Of a stretch of 64,000 nucleotides of DNA, positions 52,432-61,412 are shown one piece after another (the first letter of the stretch is position 1; each line of letters opens with the position of its first letter). Origin of the DNA: Micromonospora rubida (GTDB lineage Bacteria > Actinomycetota > Actinomycetes > Mycobacteriales > Micromonosporaceae). The position numbers were made by a program, and so were the translations under genes. The stretch covers positions 248,001 to 312,000 of the forward strand of contig NZ_JAAALO010000006.1 in assembly GCF_009908295.1 (NCBI RefSeq), read 5' to 3'. Under the pieces are notes generated by a model. That model saw only the letters and a list, made by a program, of their open reading frames with translations. It made no database searches and was not told the origin of the DNA.

Positions 52432-54129
52432 GTGCCAGCCTCCTCGACACCCGCCCGGCCGCCCACGCAGCCACTCGCCACCGCCGCGCGCCTGGTCATG
52501 CTCGCGCTGGTCGCCGTTCTCACCCTCCTCGCGACCCGCGACGTCGGGCAGCTCTGGTGGATCGCCCTGCTGGGCGTCGCCGGCCTGCCCGCCGCCCTGG
52601 CCCCCCAGCACCGGCTGCTCGGCCCGCTCAGCCGCTTCGCCGAGGTGGTGGTGCTGGGGCTGGCCGCCAGCCAGGTCGCCGCCGACACCACCCTCGACGG
52701 CGCCGCCAACGGGCTGGGCGCCTCGGCCGTGCTGGCGTACCTCGCCGTCCCGGTGACCGTGACCGCGCTGCGCCGCCGGTTCCGCGAGGGCGCGGCGCTG
52801 CTCGCCGTCTGCGCCGCCACCCTGCTGATCAGCGCCGCGCTCACCGGGGTCGACGGCGGTCGCCAGCTCGGCCAGCCCGGGTACCTCGCGGTCTGCGCCC
52901 AGTGGCTGATCCTGGCCGGGCTCGGGCTCTACACGGCCGGCACCCTGCACCGGGTGATGCGGGTCCGCGTCGAGGGCAAGCCCCAGCCGTACGCCGAGGC
53001 CACCCGGCTGCTGACCCAGCTCCGCACGGTCGCCCGGCAGCTTCCCGGGGCCACCCTCGACCCGGGCGGCATCTCCGAGCACCTGCTGGAGGAGCTGCGC
53101 ACCGTGGCCCGGGCCGAGCGGGCGGCGGTGCTCTCGGCCAGCGGCGGCGGGCGGCTGGTGGTGCTCGCCCAGGTGGGCGTGGACCGGGTCGACTGGGAGA
53201 CCACGCTCGACGCGGACTCGGCGATCGCCGACGCCTGGGCCAGCCAGCAGCCGCAGACCGCGAGCCGCTCGCAGGCCCGCTCGCACGCCGGCGGCGACGT
53301 GTCGGCGCTGATCGTGCCCCTGGTCGCCGGCGTCCGCACGATCGGCATGCTCGTGATGGAGGCGGACGCCGCGCAGGCGTACCCGCCGCCGGTGGTGTCC
53401 CGGGTGACGGCGCTGACCCGCCCGGCCGCGCTGCGGCTGGAGGCCGCCCTGCTCTTCGACGACGTGCGCTCGCTGGCCACCAACGAGGAGCGGCAGCGGC
53501 TGGCGCGGGAGATCCACGACGGGGTCGCCCAGGAGCTGGTCATGGTCGGGTACGGCATCGACAACGCCCTGGCCACCGTCTTCGAGGACGCCGACGAGAC
53601 CGCCGAGTCGCTGCGCCAGCTGCGCCAGGAGGTGACCCGGGTGATCACCGAGCTGCGGCTGAGCCTGTTCGAGCTGCGCAGCGAGGTGGACCGGCAGGGT
53701 GGCCTGGCCGCCGCGATCGCCGAGTACGCCCGCACCGTCGGCGCGTCCGGTGGGCTGCGGGTGCACCTGTCGCTGGACGAGTCGACCGCCCGGCTGCCCG
53801 CCGCGACCGAGGCGGAACTCCTGCGGATCGCGCAGGAGGCAGTCACCAACGCCCGAAAGCACGCCGGGGCGTCGAACCTGTGGGTCACCTGCGAGGTGGA
53901 CCCGCCGTACGCGCAGATCGAAGTGTCGGATGACGGTCACGGCATCGGTGAGCAGCGCCCGGACGGGCACTACGGTCTTGCGATCATGGCCGAGAGGGCG
54001 GAACGTATCCGGGGCCGGTTGGAGATCAGGCCGCGGCGACCCACCGGCACGACGGTGGCGGTGGTTCTCGGCTCCTCGTCCCGGCGCGATAAGGTGCGCG
54101 GCAACGCCGCAGCAGCAGAAGGGGAGTAA
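52432..54129 (+). CDS. NarL-type sensor histidine kinase with GAF domain
   Basis: Five hydrophobic helices (residues about 15-170) form a membrane sensor. A GAF-like domain follows (about 190-340: ISEHLLEELRTVARAERAAV, then SALIVPLVAGVRTIGMLVME). The HisKA_3 phosphoacceptor is LAREIHDGVAQELVMVGYG (His near 363). The ATPase has LLRIAQEAVTNARKHA (N box) and VSDDGHGIGEQRPDGHYGL, with the GLAIMAERAERI G2 region. Length is 565 aa. It is followed 7 nt later by its response regulator. The stimulus is unknown. Confidence 0.92.
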   Translation: MPASSTPARPPTQPLATAARLVMLALVAVLTLLATRDVGQLWWIALLGVAGLPAALAPQHRLLGPLSRFAEVVVLGLAASQVAADTTLDGAANGLGASAVLAYLAVPVTVTALRRRFREGAALLAVCAATLLISAALTGVDGGRQLGQPGYLAVCAQWLILAGLGLYTAGTLHRVMRVRVEGKPQPYAEATRLLTQLRTVARQLPGATLDPGGISEHLLEELRTVARAERAAVLSASGGGRLVVLAQVGVDRVDWETTLDADSAIADAWASQQPQTASRSQARSHAGGDVSALIVPLVAGVRTIGMLVMEADAAQAYPPPVVSRVTALTRPAALRLEAALLFDDVRSLATNEERQRLAREIHDGVAQELVMVGYGIDNALATVFEDADETAESLRQLRQEVTRVITELRLSLFELRSEVDRQGGLAAAIAEYARTVGASGGLRVHLSLDESTARLPAATEAELLRIAQEAVTNARKHAGASNLWVTCEVDPPYAQIEVSDDGHGIGEQRPDGHYGLAIMAERAERIRGRLEIRPRRPTGTTVAVVLGSSSRRDKVRGNAAAAEGE

Positions 54130-54136
54130 CCCGAGG

Positions 54137-54805
54137 ATGACCACAAGCCCGACACCGGCGACCCGCACCAAGGTCCTCCTTGTCGACGATCACGACCTGA
54201 TCCGCAAGGGACTGCGGCACGCCTTCGAGCGGGACCGGCAGTTCGAGGTCGTCGGCGAGGCCGCCACGGCGGCGGAGGGCGTACGGCAGGCCGGCGCCCT
54301 CCAGCCCGATGTGGTGATCATGGACCTGCGGCTGCCCGACGGCAGTGGCCTGGAGGCCACCCGCGCGCTACGCAAGTCCAGCGCCTCGATGGGCATCGTC
54401 GTGCTCACCATGTACGCCGGCGACGACCAGCTCTTCGGCGCCCTTGAGGCCGGGGCGAGCGCGTTCGTGCCCAAGACGGCCCCGGCCGACGAGGTGGTGG
54501 CCGCCGCCCGGCATGCCGCCTCCTCGCCGAGCGCATTCACCGCGGCCGACCTGGCCGAGGCGATGAAGCGGCGGCTCGCGCCGTCCGGCCCGCAGCTCTC
54601 CCCCCGGGAGGGCCAGGTGCTGCGGCTGCTTGCCGACGGCATGAGCGTGGCGGGCATCGCCAAGCAGCTCTTCGTCAGCGAGTCGACGGCCAAGACCCAC
54701 ATCTCGAAGCTCTATGAGAAGTTGGGCGCGGCCAACCGGGCGCAGGCGCTGATGACCGCGCTGCGGCTCGGCCTGCTCGAGGCGCCGGACGCCCCGAAGT
54801 TCTGA
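54137..54805 (+). CDS. NarL/LuxR-family response regulator
   Basis: The receiver domain has the acidic pair VLLVDDHDLIRKGL (13-26), the phosphoacceptor Asp in VVIMDLRLPDGSG and the conserved Lys in AFVPKTAP. The C-terminal LuxR helix-turn-helix reads LSPREGQVLRLLADGMSVAG, with IAKQLFVSESTAKTHISKLY as recognition helix. Length is 222 aa. ATG at 54137 has CGAGG directly adjacent and GGGGAG further up. It is the cognate partner of the preceding kinase. Confidence 0.94.
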   Translation: MTTSPTPATRTKVLLVDDHDLIRKGLRHAFERDRQFEVVGEAATAAEGVRQAGALQPDVVIMDLRLPDGSGLEATRALRKSSASMGIVVLTMYAGDDQLFGALEAGASAFVPKTAPADEVVAAARHAASSPSAFTAADLAEAMKRRLAPSGPQLSPREGQVLRLLADGMSVAGIAKQLFVSESTAKTHISKLYEKLGAANRAQALMTALRLGLLEAPDAPKF

Positions 54806-54816
54806 CCGCTTCCCCG

Positions 54817-54840
54817 CCCGGCCGGCAGTCGCCGGTCGGG
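54817..54840 (+). terminator. 10-bp hairpin after the response regulator
   Basis: CCCGGCCGGC (54817-54826) pairs with 54831-54840, including one G-U pair, around a 4-nt loop, and is followed by GGGTTTCC. It is a plausible intrinsic terminator for the two-component operon. Confidence 0.6.
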
Positions 54841-55002
54841 GGTTTCCGCGACGGCCGGCGGGTCCGGTCAATGGGACCTCCCGACCGGCCGGTCGGGCGG
54901 GGAACGGCCCTCTCTGGTCACCCGTGTGGCGGGCGGGGCAGAATACCCGGAATGACCCGCGCGGGACGACGTGTTCCGCGTCGTTGACAAAAGGGGTAGG
55001 GC

Positions 55003-55815
55003 ATGCAGCGGCCGGACTGGGCACCCGACACCATCGACATCGAGCGCCCCAGCGTGGCCCGCATGTACGACTACTACCTCGGCGGCTCGCACAACTTCGC
55101 CGCCGACCGGGCCGCCGCCCGGGCGATGGTGGACGCGGTGCCCGAGGCGCCACTGATGGCCCAGGCGAACCGGGCGTTCCTGCGCCGGGCGGTGCACTTC
55201 CTCGCCGAAGCCGGGATCCGCCAGTTCCTCGACATCGGCTCCGGGATCCCGACGGTCGGCAACGTGCACGAGATCGCCCAGCGGATCGACCCCACCTCCC
55301 GGGTGGTCTACGTCGACGTCGACCCGGTGGCGGTGGCGCACAGCCGGGAGATCCTCAGCGGCAACGACCGGACCGCCGTGGTCCAGGAGGATCTGCGCCA
55401 CCCCGAACGGATCCTGGCCCACCCCGACGTCACCGGGATGCTGGACCTGTCGCAGCCGGTCGCGGTGATGATCGTGGCGGTCCTGCACTTCGTCCCGGAC
55501 TCGGACCGGCCGGCGGAGATCCTGCGGACGCTGCGCGAGGCGCTGGCGCCCGGCAGCTACCTGGTGCTCTCCCAGGCCAGCGACGAGGACCGACACCACA
55601 CCGGGGAGCGGGCGGAGGCCGAGGCGGTCTACCGACGCACCGACAACCCGCTGTTCATCCGCAGCCGCGCCGAGCTGATCTCCCTCTTCGACGGCTTCGA
55701 GCTGGTCGACCCGGGAGTGGGCTGGGTGCCACGGTGGCGCCCCGAGACACCGGAGAGCGCGGAGGACGCCGAGCAGGCGGTCTTCATGGGCGGCGTCGGG
55801 CGGCTCGGTGGGTGA
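55003..55815 (+). CDS. SAM-dependent methyltransferase of the DUF574 family
   Basis: The 270-residue protein follows the actinobacterial DUF574 (Methyltransf_19) pattern: PSVARMYDYYLGGSHNFAAD (16-35), FLDIGSGIPTVGNVHEIAQ as the SAM loop, VVYVDVDPVAVAHSREIL, PVAVMIVAVLHFVPD, and LVLSQASDED. Members are numerous in actinomycetes and mostly of unknown substrate. ATG at 55003 has an AAAGGGG ribosome binding site. The stop lies inside the start region of the next gene (8-nt overlap), so the two are coupled. Confidence 0.9.
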   Translation: MQRPDWAPDTIDIERPSVARMYDYYLGGSHNFAADRAAARAMVDAVPEAPLMAQANRAFLRRAVHFLAEAGIRQFLDIGSGIPTVGNVHEIAQRIDPTSRVVYVDVDPVAVAHSREILSGNDRTAVVQEDLRHPERILAHPDVTGMLDLSQPVAVMIVAVLHFVPDSDRPAEILRTLREALAPGSYLVLSQASDEDRHHTGERAEAEAVYRRTDNPLFIRSRAELISLFDGFELVDPGVGWVPRWRPETPESAEDAEQAVFMGGVGRLGG

Positions 55816-57562
55816 GCGGTCCGACGGGCACCTCACCCCGCGCCCCGGTGCCTTCGCCCGGGCCTGGGCGAAGGCGGTCTCCGGCACCAGCTACCTGCCG
55901 ATGACCCAGGCCCAGTTGGAGGCCCTGCTGCAACGGCTCACCGATCGGCTGGCCGAGGCGCTGGTGGCCGAGCCGTTCGACCTGCGCGTCGGCCACCAGG
56001 TCGGGGCGGAGCTGGTCGAGTCGCACATCGCCTCCGCCGAAGGGCTGGGCCGCACGATCGAGGTCGCGCAGCTCCGGCTGCTGCGTGACCTGGGGCTGGC
56101 CGGCGAGGACGTCGAGAACAGGCTGGCCCGGCTGCTGGCCACCGTGGCCACCGGTTACGCCCGGGCGCTGCGGGCCTGCACGCTGGACGAGCAGGAATCC
56201 ATCCGCCGGGCCGCGATGGTGGCCCGGGCGCAGGCCGAGCGGGCGCTGCGCGACAGCGAGGCCCGGTTCCGGCACCAGGCCACCCACGACCCGCTGACCG
56301 ACCTGCCCAACCGCACCCTGTTCACCGAGCGGCTCGCCGCCGCGATCGACACCCCGGGCCGGGGAGCCGACCGGGTCGGGGTGTGTTTCCTCGACCTGGA
56401 CCGCTTCAAGGTGGTCAACGACTCCCTCGGCCACCAGGTCGGCGACCGGCTGCTGGTCTCGGTCGCCGACCGGCTGCGCCGGGCGCTCGACGAGCATCTG
56501 GTCGCCCGCCTCGGCGGTGACGAGTTCGTCATCCTGGTCGAGCGGACCGCCTGCACCGACGACGTGGTGAAGGTGGCCGAGGCGGCGCTCGCCGCGGTCG
56601 GCGAGCCGGCCCTGATCGACGGGCACGAGCTGACCGTGTCGGCGAGCATCGGCATCGTCGAACGCCCGGTGGCCGGGACCACCCCGGTCGACCTGATGCG
56701 CGCCGCCGACGCCACGCTGCACTGGGCCAAGGCCGCCGGGGGCGCCCGCTGGTCGCTGTATGACGCCGACCGCAACCGCCGGGAGCTGGCCCGGTACGCG
56801 CTCTCCGCGGCGATCCCCGCGGCGCTGGAGCGGGGCGAGTTCTACCTGGACTACCAGCCGCTGACCTCGCTGTGCGACGGCACCGTGCTCGGCGTCGAGG
56901 CCCTGGTCCGCTGGCGGCACCCCGTGCTCGGCGAGCTGCGCCCGGACAGCTTCATCGGGCTGGCCGAGGAGACCGGGCTGATCGTCCCGCTCGGCGGGTG
57001 GGTGCTCGCCGAGGCCTGCCGGGAGGCGGCGACCTGGGCCGGGCCGGGAGGCGCCCCGCCGTTCGTCAGCGTCAACCTGGCGGTGCGGCAGGTGCACCGG
57101 CCCGACCTGGTGCACGAGGTGCGCGCCGTGCTCGACCGCACCGGCCTGCCGCCCGAGCGGCTCCAACTGGAGGTCACCGAGAGCACCATGATGAGCGCCG
57201 TCGAGGAGCCGGTACTCGCCCTGCGGGTGCTGGCCGACCTCGGCGTGCGGATCGCCATCGACGACTTCGGCACCGGCTACTGCAACCTGGCGTACCTGCG
57301 GGACCTGCCGGTGACCGAGCTGAAGGTGGCCGGGGAGTTCGTGGCCGGGCTGCGGGCCCCGGCGGACGACCCGGCCAGCCGCACCGACGAGCGGATCCTC
57401 GCCTCGCTGGTCTCGCTGGCGCACGCGCTGGACCTGACCGTCACCGCCGAGGGGGTGGAGACCGCCGGGCAGGCCGACCGGTTGCGTGCCATCGGCTGCG
57501 ACGCCGCCCAGGGCTGGCATTTCGGCCGACCGGCACCGCCGCCGCTCTCCTGGAGCACCTGA
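55808..57562 (+). CDS. GGDEF-EAL cyclic-di-GMP turnover protein
   Basis: The 584-residue protein has an N-terminal helical region (to about 150) without membrane helices. The GGDEF cyclase domain (DPLTDLPNRTLF, FLDLDRFKVVND, ARLGGDEFVILV) is intact but lacks an RxxD inhibitory site in the normal register. The EAL phosphodiesterase domain keeps GVEALVRWRHP, VSVNLAVRQ, LEVTESTMM, IDDFGTGY, the Lys of ELKVAGEF and AEGVET, so it may also be active. The usual K-I-D is K-V-A here. It is translated from a GTG overlapping the methyltransferase stop. Confidence 0.9.
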   Translation: MGERSDGHLTPRPGAFARAWAKAVSGTSYLPMTQAQLEALLQRLTDRLAEALVAEPFDLRVGHQVGAELVESHIASAEGLGRTIEVAQLRLLRDLGLAGEDVENRLARLLATVATGYARALRACTLDEQESIRRAAMVARAQAERALRDSEARFRHQATHDPLTDLPNRTLFTERLAAAIDTPGRGADRVGVCFLDLDRFKVVNDSLGHQVGDRLLVSVADRLRRALDEHLVARLGGDEFVILVERTACTDDVVKVAEAALAAVGEPALIDGHELTVSASIGIVERPVAGTTPVDLMRAADATLHWAKAAGGARWSLYDADRNRRELARYALSAAIPAALERGEFYLDYQPLTSLCDGTVLGVEALVRWRHPVLGELRPDSFIGLAEETGLIVPLGGWVLAEACREAATWAGPGGAPPFVSVNLAVRQVHRPDLVHEVRAVLDRTGLPPERLQLEVTESTMMSAVEEPVLALRVLADLGVRIAIDDFGTGYCNLAYLRDLPVTELKVAGEFVAGLRAPADDPASRTDERILASLVSLAHALDLTVTAEGVETAGQADRLRAIGCDAAQGWHFGRPAPPPLSWST

Positions 57563-58277
57563 CCCCTCCGACCGGACGCCGGCCTGACCGAGACGCCGGC
57601 CTCTCCGAGACGCCGACATGGTCGGGGCACCGGCCTCGTTGGGGTGTCACCACATGGTCACGGCCGTCGCGGGCCGCGGGCCATCGCTGGTCACCGGCCG
57701 TCGCTGGTCACCGGCCGTCGCTGGTCGCGCTGAGCACCTCTATCGGGGCGCGGCTCCCGCAGGGACACTCTCGGCACGCCCTTTGGAGCTGCCCGCGCAA
57801 ACGGGGCACCGGGCCGATGACAGCCAGGGCAGGGGCCGTCACAGCCCTGGGCGCAGGTAAGGACGGGAGACAGCCCGGGCGTAACTAAGGGCGGGAGACA
57901 GCCCCGGCGGCCGACGCGTGCGTGGGCACCAACACCAACACCAACCAGCAGAGAGCAGCCGACATGCCGGCGCGGCCTGGGCACGAGCCTCAGCCGGCAC
58001 AGAGCAGCCGACATGGCGGGGCCATGGGGCGGGCACCACGTGCGGCGGCCGACACGGCGCGGGTGCACAGACGGGGCAGCTCCACAGGGCCGCGACCGGC
58101 GTCCCCCGGCGGCGACTCACTCCCGATCTTGCGCCAACCTTGGGGACGACGACCGGCCAAGAGCGGCGACCAACCAAGAGCGGCGACGGGCGGAGAGCGA
58201 GCAGCCAAGCCGCAGTCGGCCAGAGACAGCCGGCCGAGGGGCAGCCGGCCGAGGGGCAGCCGGCCGAGGGGCAGCGG
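57563..58277. repeat. 715-bp gene-free gap filled with short direct and tandem repeats
   Basis: No credible gene lies between the GGDEF-EAL stop and the glycosyltransferase stop. At least five unrelated repeats are packed here: a 17-bp unit CGCTGGTCACCGGCCGT (57685-57718 plus part), a 23-bp direct repeat (57859-57881 and 57887-57909), a perfect 15-bp repeat AGAGCAGCCGACATG (57952-57966 and 58001-58015), CCAAGAGCGGCGAC twice (58157-58170 and 58174-58187), and a 15-bp unit CAGCCGGCCGAGGGG three times (58227-58271) that abuts the glycosyltransferase stop. It reads as an expanding, non-coding convergent junction. Confidence 0.8.
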
Positions 58278-59402
58278 TCAGCCGGCGAGGAGGGTGGCCA
58301 TCCGGGCGGCCTGGGTCTCCCAGCGCCACTCCCGCTCCACCCAGGCCCGGCCGGCCGCGCCGAGCTGCCGGGCCAGGTCGCGGTCGGCGAGCAGGGTGGC
58401 CACCCGGTCGGCGAGCTGGGCGACGTCGTGGCCGGAGACGACGTACCCGGTCTCGCCCTCGCGGACGGCGTCCGGCGCACCCCCCGAGTCCCCCGCCACC
58501 ACCGGCAGGCCGGTCGCGGACGCCTCCAGGTAGACGATGCCGAGCCCCTCGACGTCCAGGCCCCGGTTGCGGGTGCGGCAGGGCATGGCATAGACGTCGC
58601 CGGCCGCGTAGTGGGCGGGCAGGTCCGCCGAGGGCACCGAGCCGGTGAAGACCACGTCCCGCTCGACGCCCGTCTGCCGGGCCAGCTTCTCCAGGGTGCC
58701 CCGGTACGGCCCACCGCCGACGACCAGCAGCGCCGCGTCCGGCACCCGGCGGCGGATCGCCGGCAGGGCGCGGATCAGCATGTCCTGGCCCTTGCGGGGC
58801 ACCAGCCGGGAGACGCAGACCACCACCGGCCGGTCGGCCAGCCCGAGCCGGGCCCGGACCGGCTCGCCGTCGACCGACGGATGGTACGTCTCGACGTCCA
58901 CGCCGGGAGCCAGCCGGTGCAGCTCGGTCACCCCGTGCAGCGCCCGCTCCAGCCGAACCCGGGTGTACTCGCCGAGGTACGTCACCACGTCCGTGCCCCG
59001 GCCGATCCGGCGCAGCGCGGCCCGGGCTGCGGGCAACGCCGCCCAGCCCACCTCGTGCCCGTGGGTCAGGGCCACCACGCGGCGGACGCCGGCGCGGCGG
59101 CGCAGCCCGGCGGCGAGCAGCCCGAGCGGGGCCGCCGCGCCGAACCAGACGGTGTCGCAGTCGTACTCGCGGGCCAGCCGGGCGGCCCGGCGGGCGACCA
59201 ACGGGGTGGGCAGCAGCACCCGGGTGCGCTCCCGGACCACCTCGAACGGCTGGTCGGCGTCGAACTTCTCCGCCCCGCGCCAACTCGACGCGTAGACCAC
59301 CACGGAGCCGGTGGGCTGGCGGACGGCGAGGTTGTGCACGAAGGACTGGATGCCGCCCGGGCGGGGCGGAAAGTCGTTGGTGATCAGCAGCGTACGGCTC
59401 AT
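58278..59402 (-). CDS. pimB: GT4 glycosyltransferase, PimB-like (phosphatidylinositol mannoside synthesis)
   Basis: The 374-residue enzyme begins with the GT4 start LLITNDFPPRPGGIQSFVHN (5-24), then ALTHGHEVGWA, VTYLGEYTRVRLERAL, and the donor-site CVSRLVPRKGQDMLIRALP. RGLDVEGLGIVYLEASATG holds the conserved E-G-x-G-I-x-x-x-E motif. This closely fits the second mannosyltransferase of phosphatidylinositol mannoside assembly (Rv2188c type). It acts on the cytoplasmic face of the membrane. ATG at 59402 overlaps the M48 protease stop by 4 nt. The 3' end touches a 15-bp tandem repeat. Confidence 0.9.
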   Translation of the reverse strand: MSRTLLITNDFPPRPGGIQSFVHNLAVRQPTGSVVVYASSWRGAEKFDADQPFEVVRERTRVLLPTPLVARRAARLAREYDCDTVWFGAAAPLGLLAAGLRRRAGVRRVVALTHGHEVGWAALPAARAALRRIGRGTDVVTYLGEYTRVRLERALHGVTELHRLAPGVDVETYHPSVDGEPVRARLGLADRPVVVCVSRLVPRKGQDMLIRALPAIRRRVPDAALLVVGGGPYRGTLEKLARQTGVERDVVFTGSVPSADLPAHYAAGDVYAMPCRTRNRGLDVEGLGIVYLEASATGLPVVAGDSGGAPDAVREGETGYVVSGHDVAQLADRVATLLADRDLARQLGAAGRAWVEREWRWETQAARMATLLAG

Positions 59403-60658
59403 CGGCCGGTCTCCCTGGCGTAGGCGCGGGCGGCGGCCATCCGCTCGACCGTGGACGGGTGCGACGCCGAGTAGAGGTACTCCCAGCGGGGCGGATCGGG
59501 ATCGGCCAGGTTCACCCCGGCCAGGCGGCGCTGCATCGCCTCGAAGGTCGCCGGGTCGCCGGTGAGGGCGAGGGCGTGCGCGTCGGCCCGGGCCTCGACC
59601 CGGCGGGACACCAGCGCCTGGACCGGGGCGGTCACCAGCCCGGCCACCGTGACCAGCGCGATCAGCAGCGGGAACGCGCGCGGCTCGGCGATCGAGTCGA
59701 CGCCGGCCAGCCGCAGCAGCGGGCCGGCCGAGCCGAGCAGGTAGAGCACGACCACGGCCAGCGCGGCGCCCAGCGCCCCGGTCAGCGTGCCCGTCCACAC
59801 GTCCCGGTCCTTGGCGTGCCCCAGCTCGTGCGCGACGACGCTGGTCACCTCGGCCGGGGTGGCCTCGCGCAGCAGGGTGTCGTAGACGACGACCCGTCGG
59901 GTCGGCCCGAGCCCGGAGACGTACGCGTTGACCGCGCGGGTACGCCGGGACGCGTCGGCGACCAGCACGTCGCGCACCGGCACCCCGTCGCGGGCCGCCA
60001 TGCCCATCAGCTCGGTGCGCAGCGGGCCCTGCTCCATCGGGGTGAACCGGTTGAACACCGGCTCCACCAGCACCGGCAGCACGAACGACAGCAGCACCAC
60101 CAGCCCGGCGGCGCCGGCCGCGCCGAACGCCCACCACCAGCGCGGGGCGAGCCGGGTCACGGTGTAGAAGCCGAGCAGCGCGAGCGCGCCGATCACCGCG
60201 CTGACCGCGTACGACTTGAGCAGGTCGGCCGTCCAGCCGGCCCAGCCCTGGGTGCTCAGCCCGTACCGGGTGAGGATCGTCTGCCGCCAGGCGGAGAGGG
60301 GCAGGGTGAGCAGGTCGGCGACGAGCACCACGGCCAGGCCACCGAGCACCGCCTGGGCGATCCAGTTTCCGCCGAACGGGCGCCCTGCCAGCTCCACGAG
60401 GCGACTGCCCAGCGGGGTGAGCCCGAGCGCCACGGCCACCAGCAGCCCGAGGGCGAGACCCGCCCAGCCGGCGGGGCGCAGCGCGGCCCGGAACTCCCGG
60501 CTGTGGGCGACCTGGTCGACGGGCAGGTCCCGCAGCGCGGCGAGCTGGTCGGCGCGCGGGGCCGGCGGCCGGTGCCACGGCACCAGCAGGACGCCGACGA
60601 CGAGCAGCGCCACGGCCAGCCCGGCGAGGGTGAGCATCGCCCAGCCGCGCGGCGTCAT
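59399..60658 (-). CDS. M48-family membrane metallopeptidase (Ste24/CAAX-protease-like)
   Basis: The 419-residue integral membrane protease has about seven hydrophobic helices, the zinc motif VVAHELGHAKDRD (HExxH) after TRRVVVYDTLLREATPAE, and a downstream EARADAHALALTGD with the third zinc ligand Glu. WRQTILTRYGLSTQGWAGW and NRFTPMEQGPLRTELM are conserved blocks of the Ste24 branch. It may degrade or process membrane proteins. Its ATG overlaps the stop of a 69-residue ORF upstream, and its stop overlaps the pimB start, so three genes are coupled. Confidence 0.92.
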   Translation of the reverse strand: MTPRGWAMLTLAGLAVALLVVGVLLVPWHRPPAPRADQLAALRDLPVDQVAHSREFRAALRPAGWAGLALGLLVAVALGLTPLGSRLVELAGRPFGGNWIAQAVLGGLAVVLVADLLTLPLSAWRQTILTRYGLSTQGWAGWTADLLKSYAVSAVIGALALLGFYTVTRLAPRWWWAFGAAGAAGLVVLLSFVLPVLVEPVFNRFTPMEQGPLRTELMGMAARDGVPVRDVLVADASRRTRAVNAYVSGLGPTRRVVVYDTLLREATPAEVTSVVAHELGHAKDRDVWTGTLTGALGAALAVVVLYLLGSAGPLLRLAGVDSIAEPRAFPLLIALVTVAGLVTAPVQALVSRRVEARADAHALALTGDPATFEAMQRRLAGVNLADPDPPRWEYLYSASHPSTVERMAAARAYARETGR

Positions 60659-60864
60659 CCCGCCACCCCCGCCCCCAGGCCACGGGCCAGCGGGACACCG
60701 GCCGACGGGACATCGGGCAGCGGGACACCGGCCGACGGGGCACCGAGCAACGGGACATCGGGCAACGGGGCGCCGGGCAGCACTCGGCCGGGCGCGGCGG
60801 GGACCTCCGGTGGGCAGGTCGGCGTCGCGTCGCGTGCACCGCCGTCGCGTCGTACCCGCGTCAT
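60655..60864 (-). CDS. 69-aa Pro/Gly/Ala-rich ORF coupled to the M48 protease
   Basis: ATG at 60864 has a strong GGGAGGAG ribosome binding site, and the TGA overlaps the protease ATG by 4 nt, so it is probably translated. The sequence starts TRVRRDGGARDATPTCPPEV and continues with repeats of LPDVPSAGVP-type units, rich in Pro, Gly, Val and Ala. It has no recognisable domain or membrane segment. It may be a coupling leader peptide for the protease or a small protein of its own. The underlying DNA is a degenerate tandem repeat (about 60693-60777). Confidence 0.5.
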   Translation of the reverse strand: MTRVRRDGGARDATPTCPPEVPAAPGRVLPGAPLPDVPLLGAPSAGVPLPDVPSAGVPLARGLGAGVAG

Positions 60865-61012
60865 GCCACTCCTCCCGCCGTGAGCGCCCATCCTATGGCC
60901 CGACGGCGGCGGGGCCTCCCTGGGCGGGCGGCCGGCGGCGGTCGTGCCGACGGCCCGCGACGGCCCCCGCCCCGACCGGCGGCAGGCGACAGGCGGGCAG
61001 ACGGGCGGGCGG

Positions 61013-61234
61013 TTACGCCACCCGACGGCGGGCCGGGCGGGCGCGGGGCGCCCGGGCGGGCACGGCGGGCGGGAGCACCTCGACGTCGAAGCCGGCCCGG
61101 GCGAACACCTCGATCGCCCGCTGCTCGGCGGCACCGAGCTCACCCCCGGGCCCGTCGGCGTCGAACAACGCGGTCACCAGGCAGCCGGAGCAGCCCGCGC
61201 CCCGGATCGCGCACCTGTCGCAGTCGATCAGCAT
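61013..61234 (-). CDS. small Cys-rich conserved protein
   Basis: The 73-residue protein begins LIDCDRCAIRGAGCSGCLV, with four Cys in C-x2-C and C-x2-C spacing that could bind zinc or a metal cluster. It continues LGAAEQRAIEVFARAGFDVEVLP and ends in a basic tail rich in Arg, Ala and Pro. Similar short proteins starting MLIDCDRC occur in other actinobacteria near this nuclease neighbourhood, in my recollection. ATG at 61234 has a consensus AGGAGG ribosome binding site. The function is unknown. Confidence 0.82.
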   Translation of the reverse strand: MLIDCDRCAIRGAGCSGCLVTALFDADGPGGELGAAEQRAIEVFARAGFDVEVLPPAVPARAPRARPARRRVA

Positions 61235-61412
61235 CGTTCCTCCTGAAGCGATGCGTCGGCGGCGGGCGGAACCGACCTGGCCGACCACGTCGTCGCCCAG
61301 GTCGCCGTCGTCGCCGCCCGGCCACCGTCGGTCATCCCGACGCTACGGCCCGGGTACGACAGAATCGGACAACCAGCCTGCTACGCCCCCAGACCCGAGC
61401 AAGCGCCCCGGA

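Noticed and set aside
57685..58271. Repeat region as a CRISPR or att site
   Set aside because: The repeats are unrelated to one another, lack regular spacers, and no integrase or tRNA gene is near.
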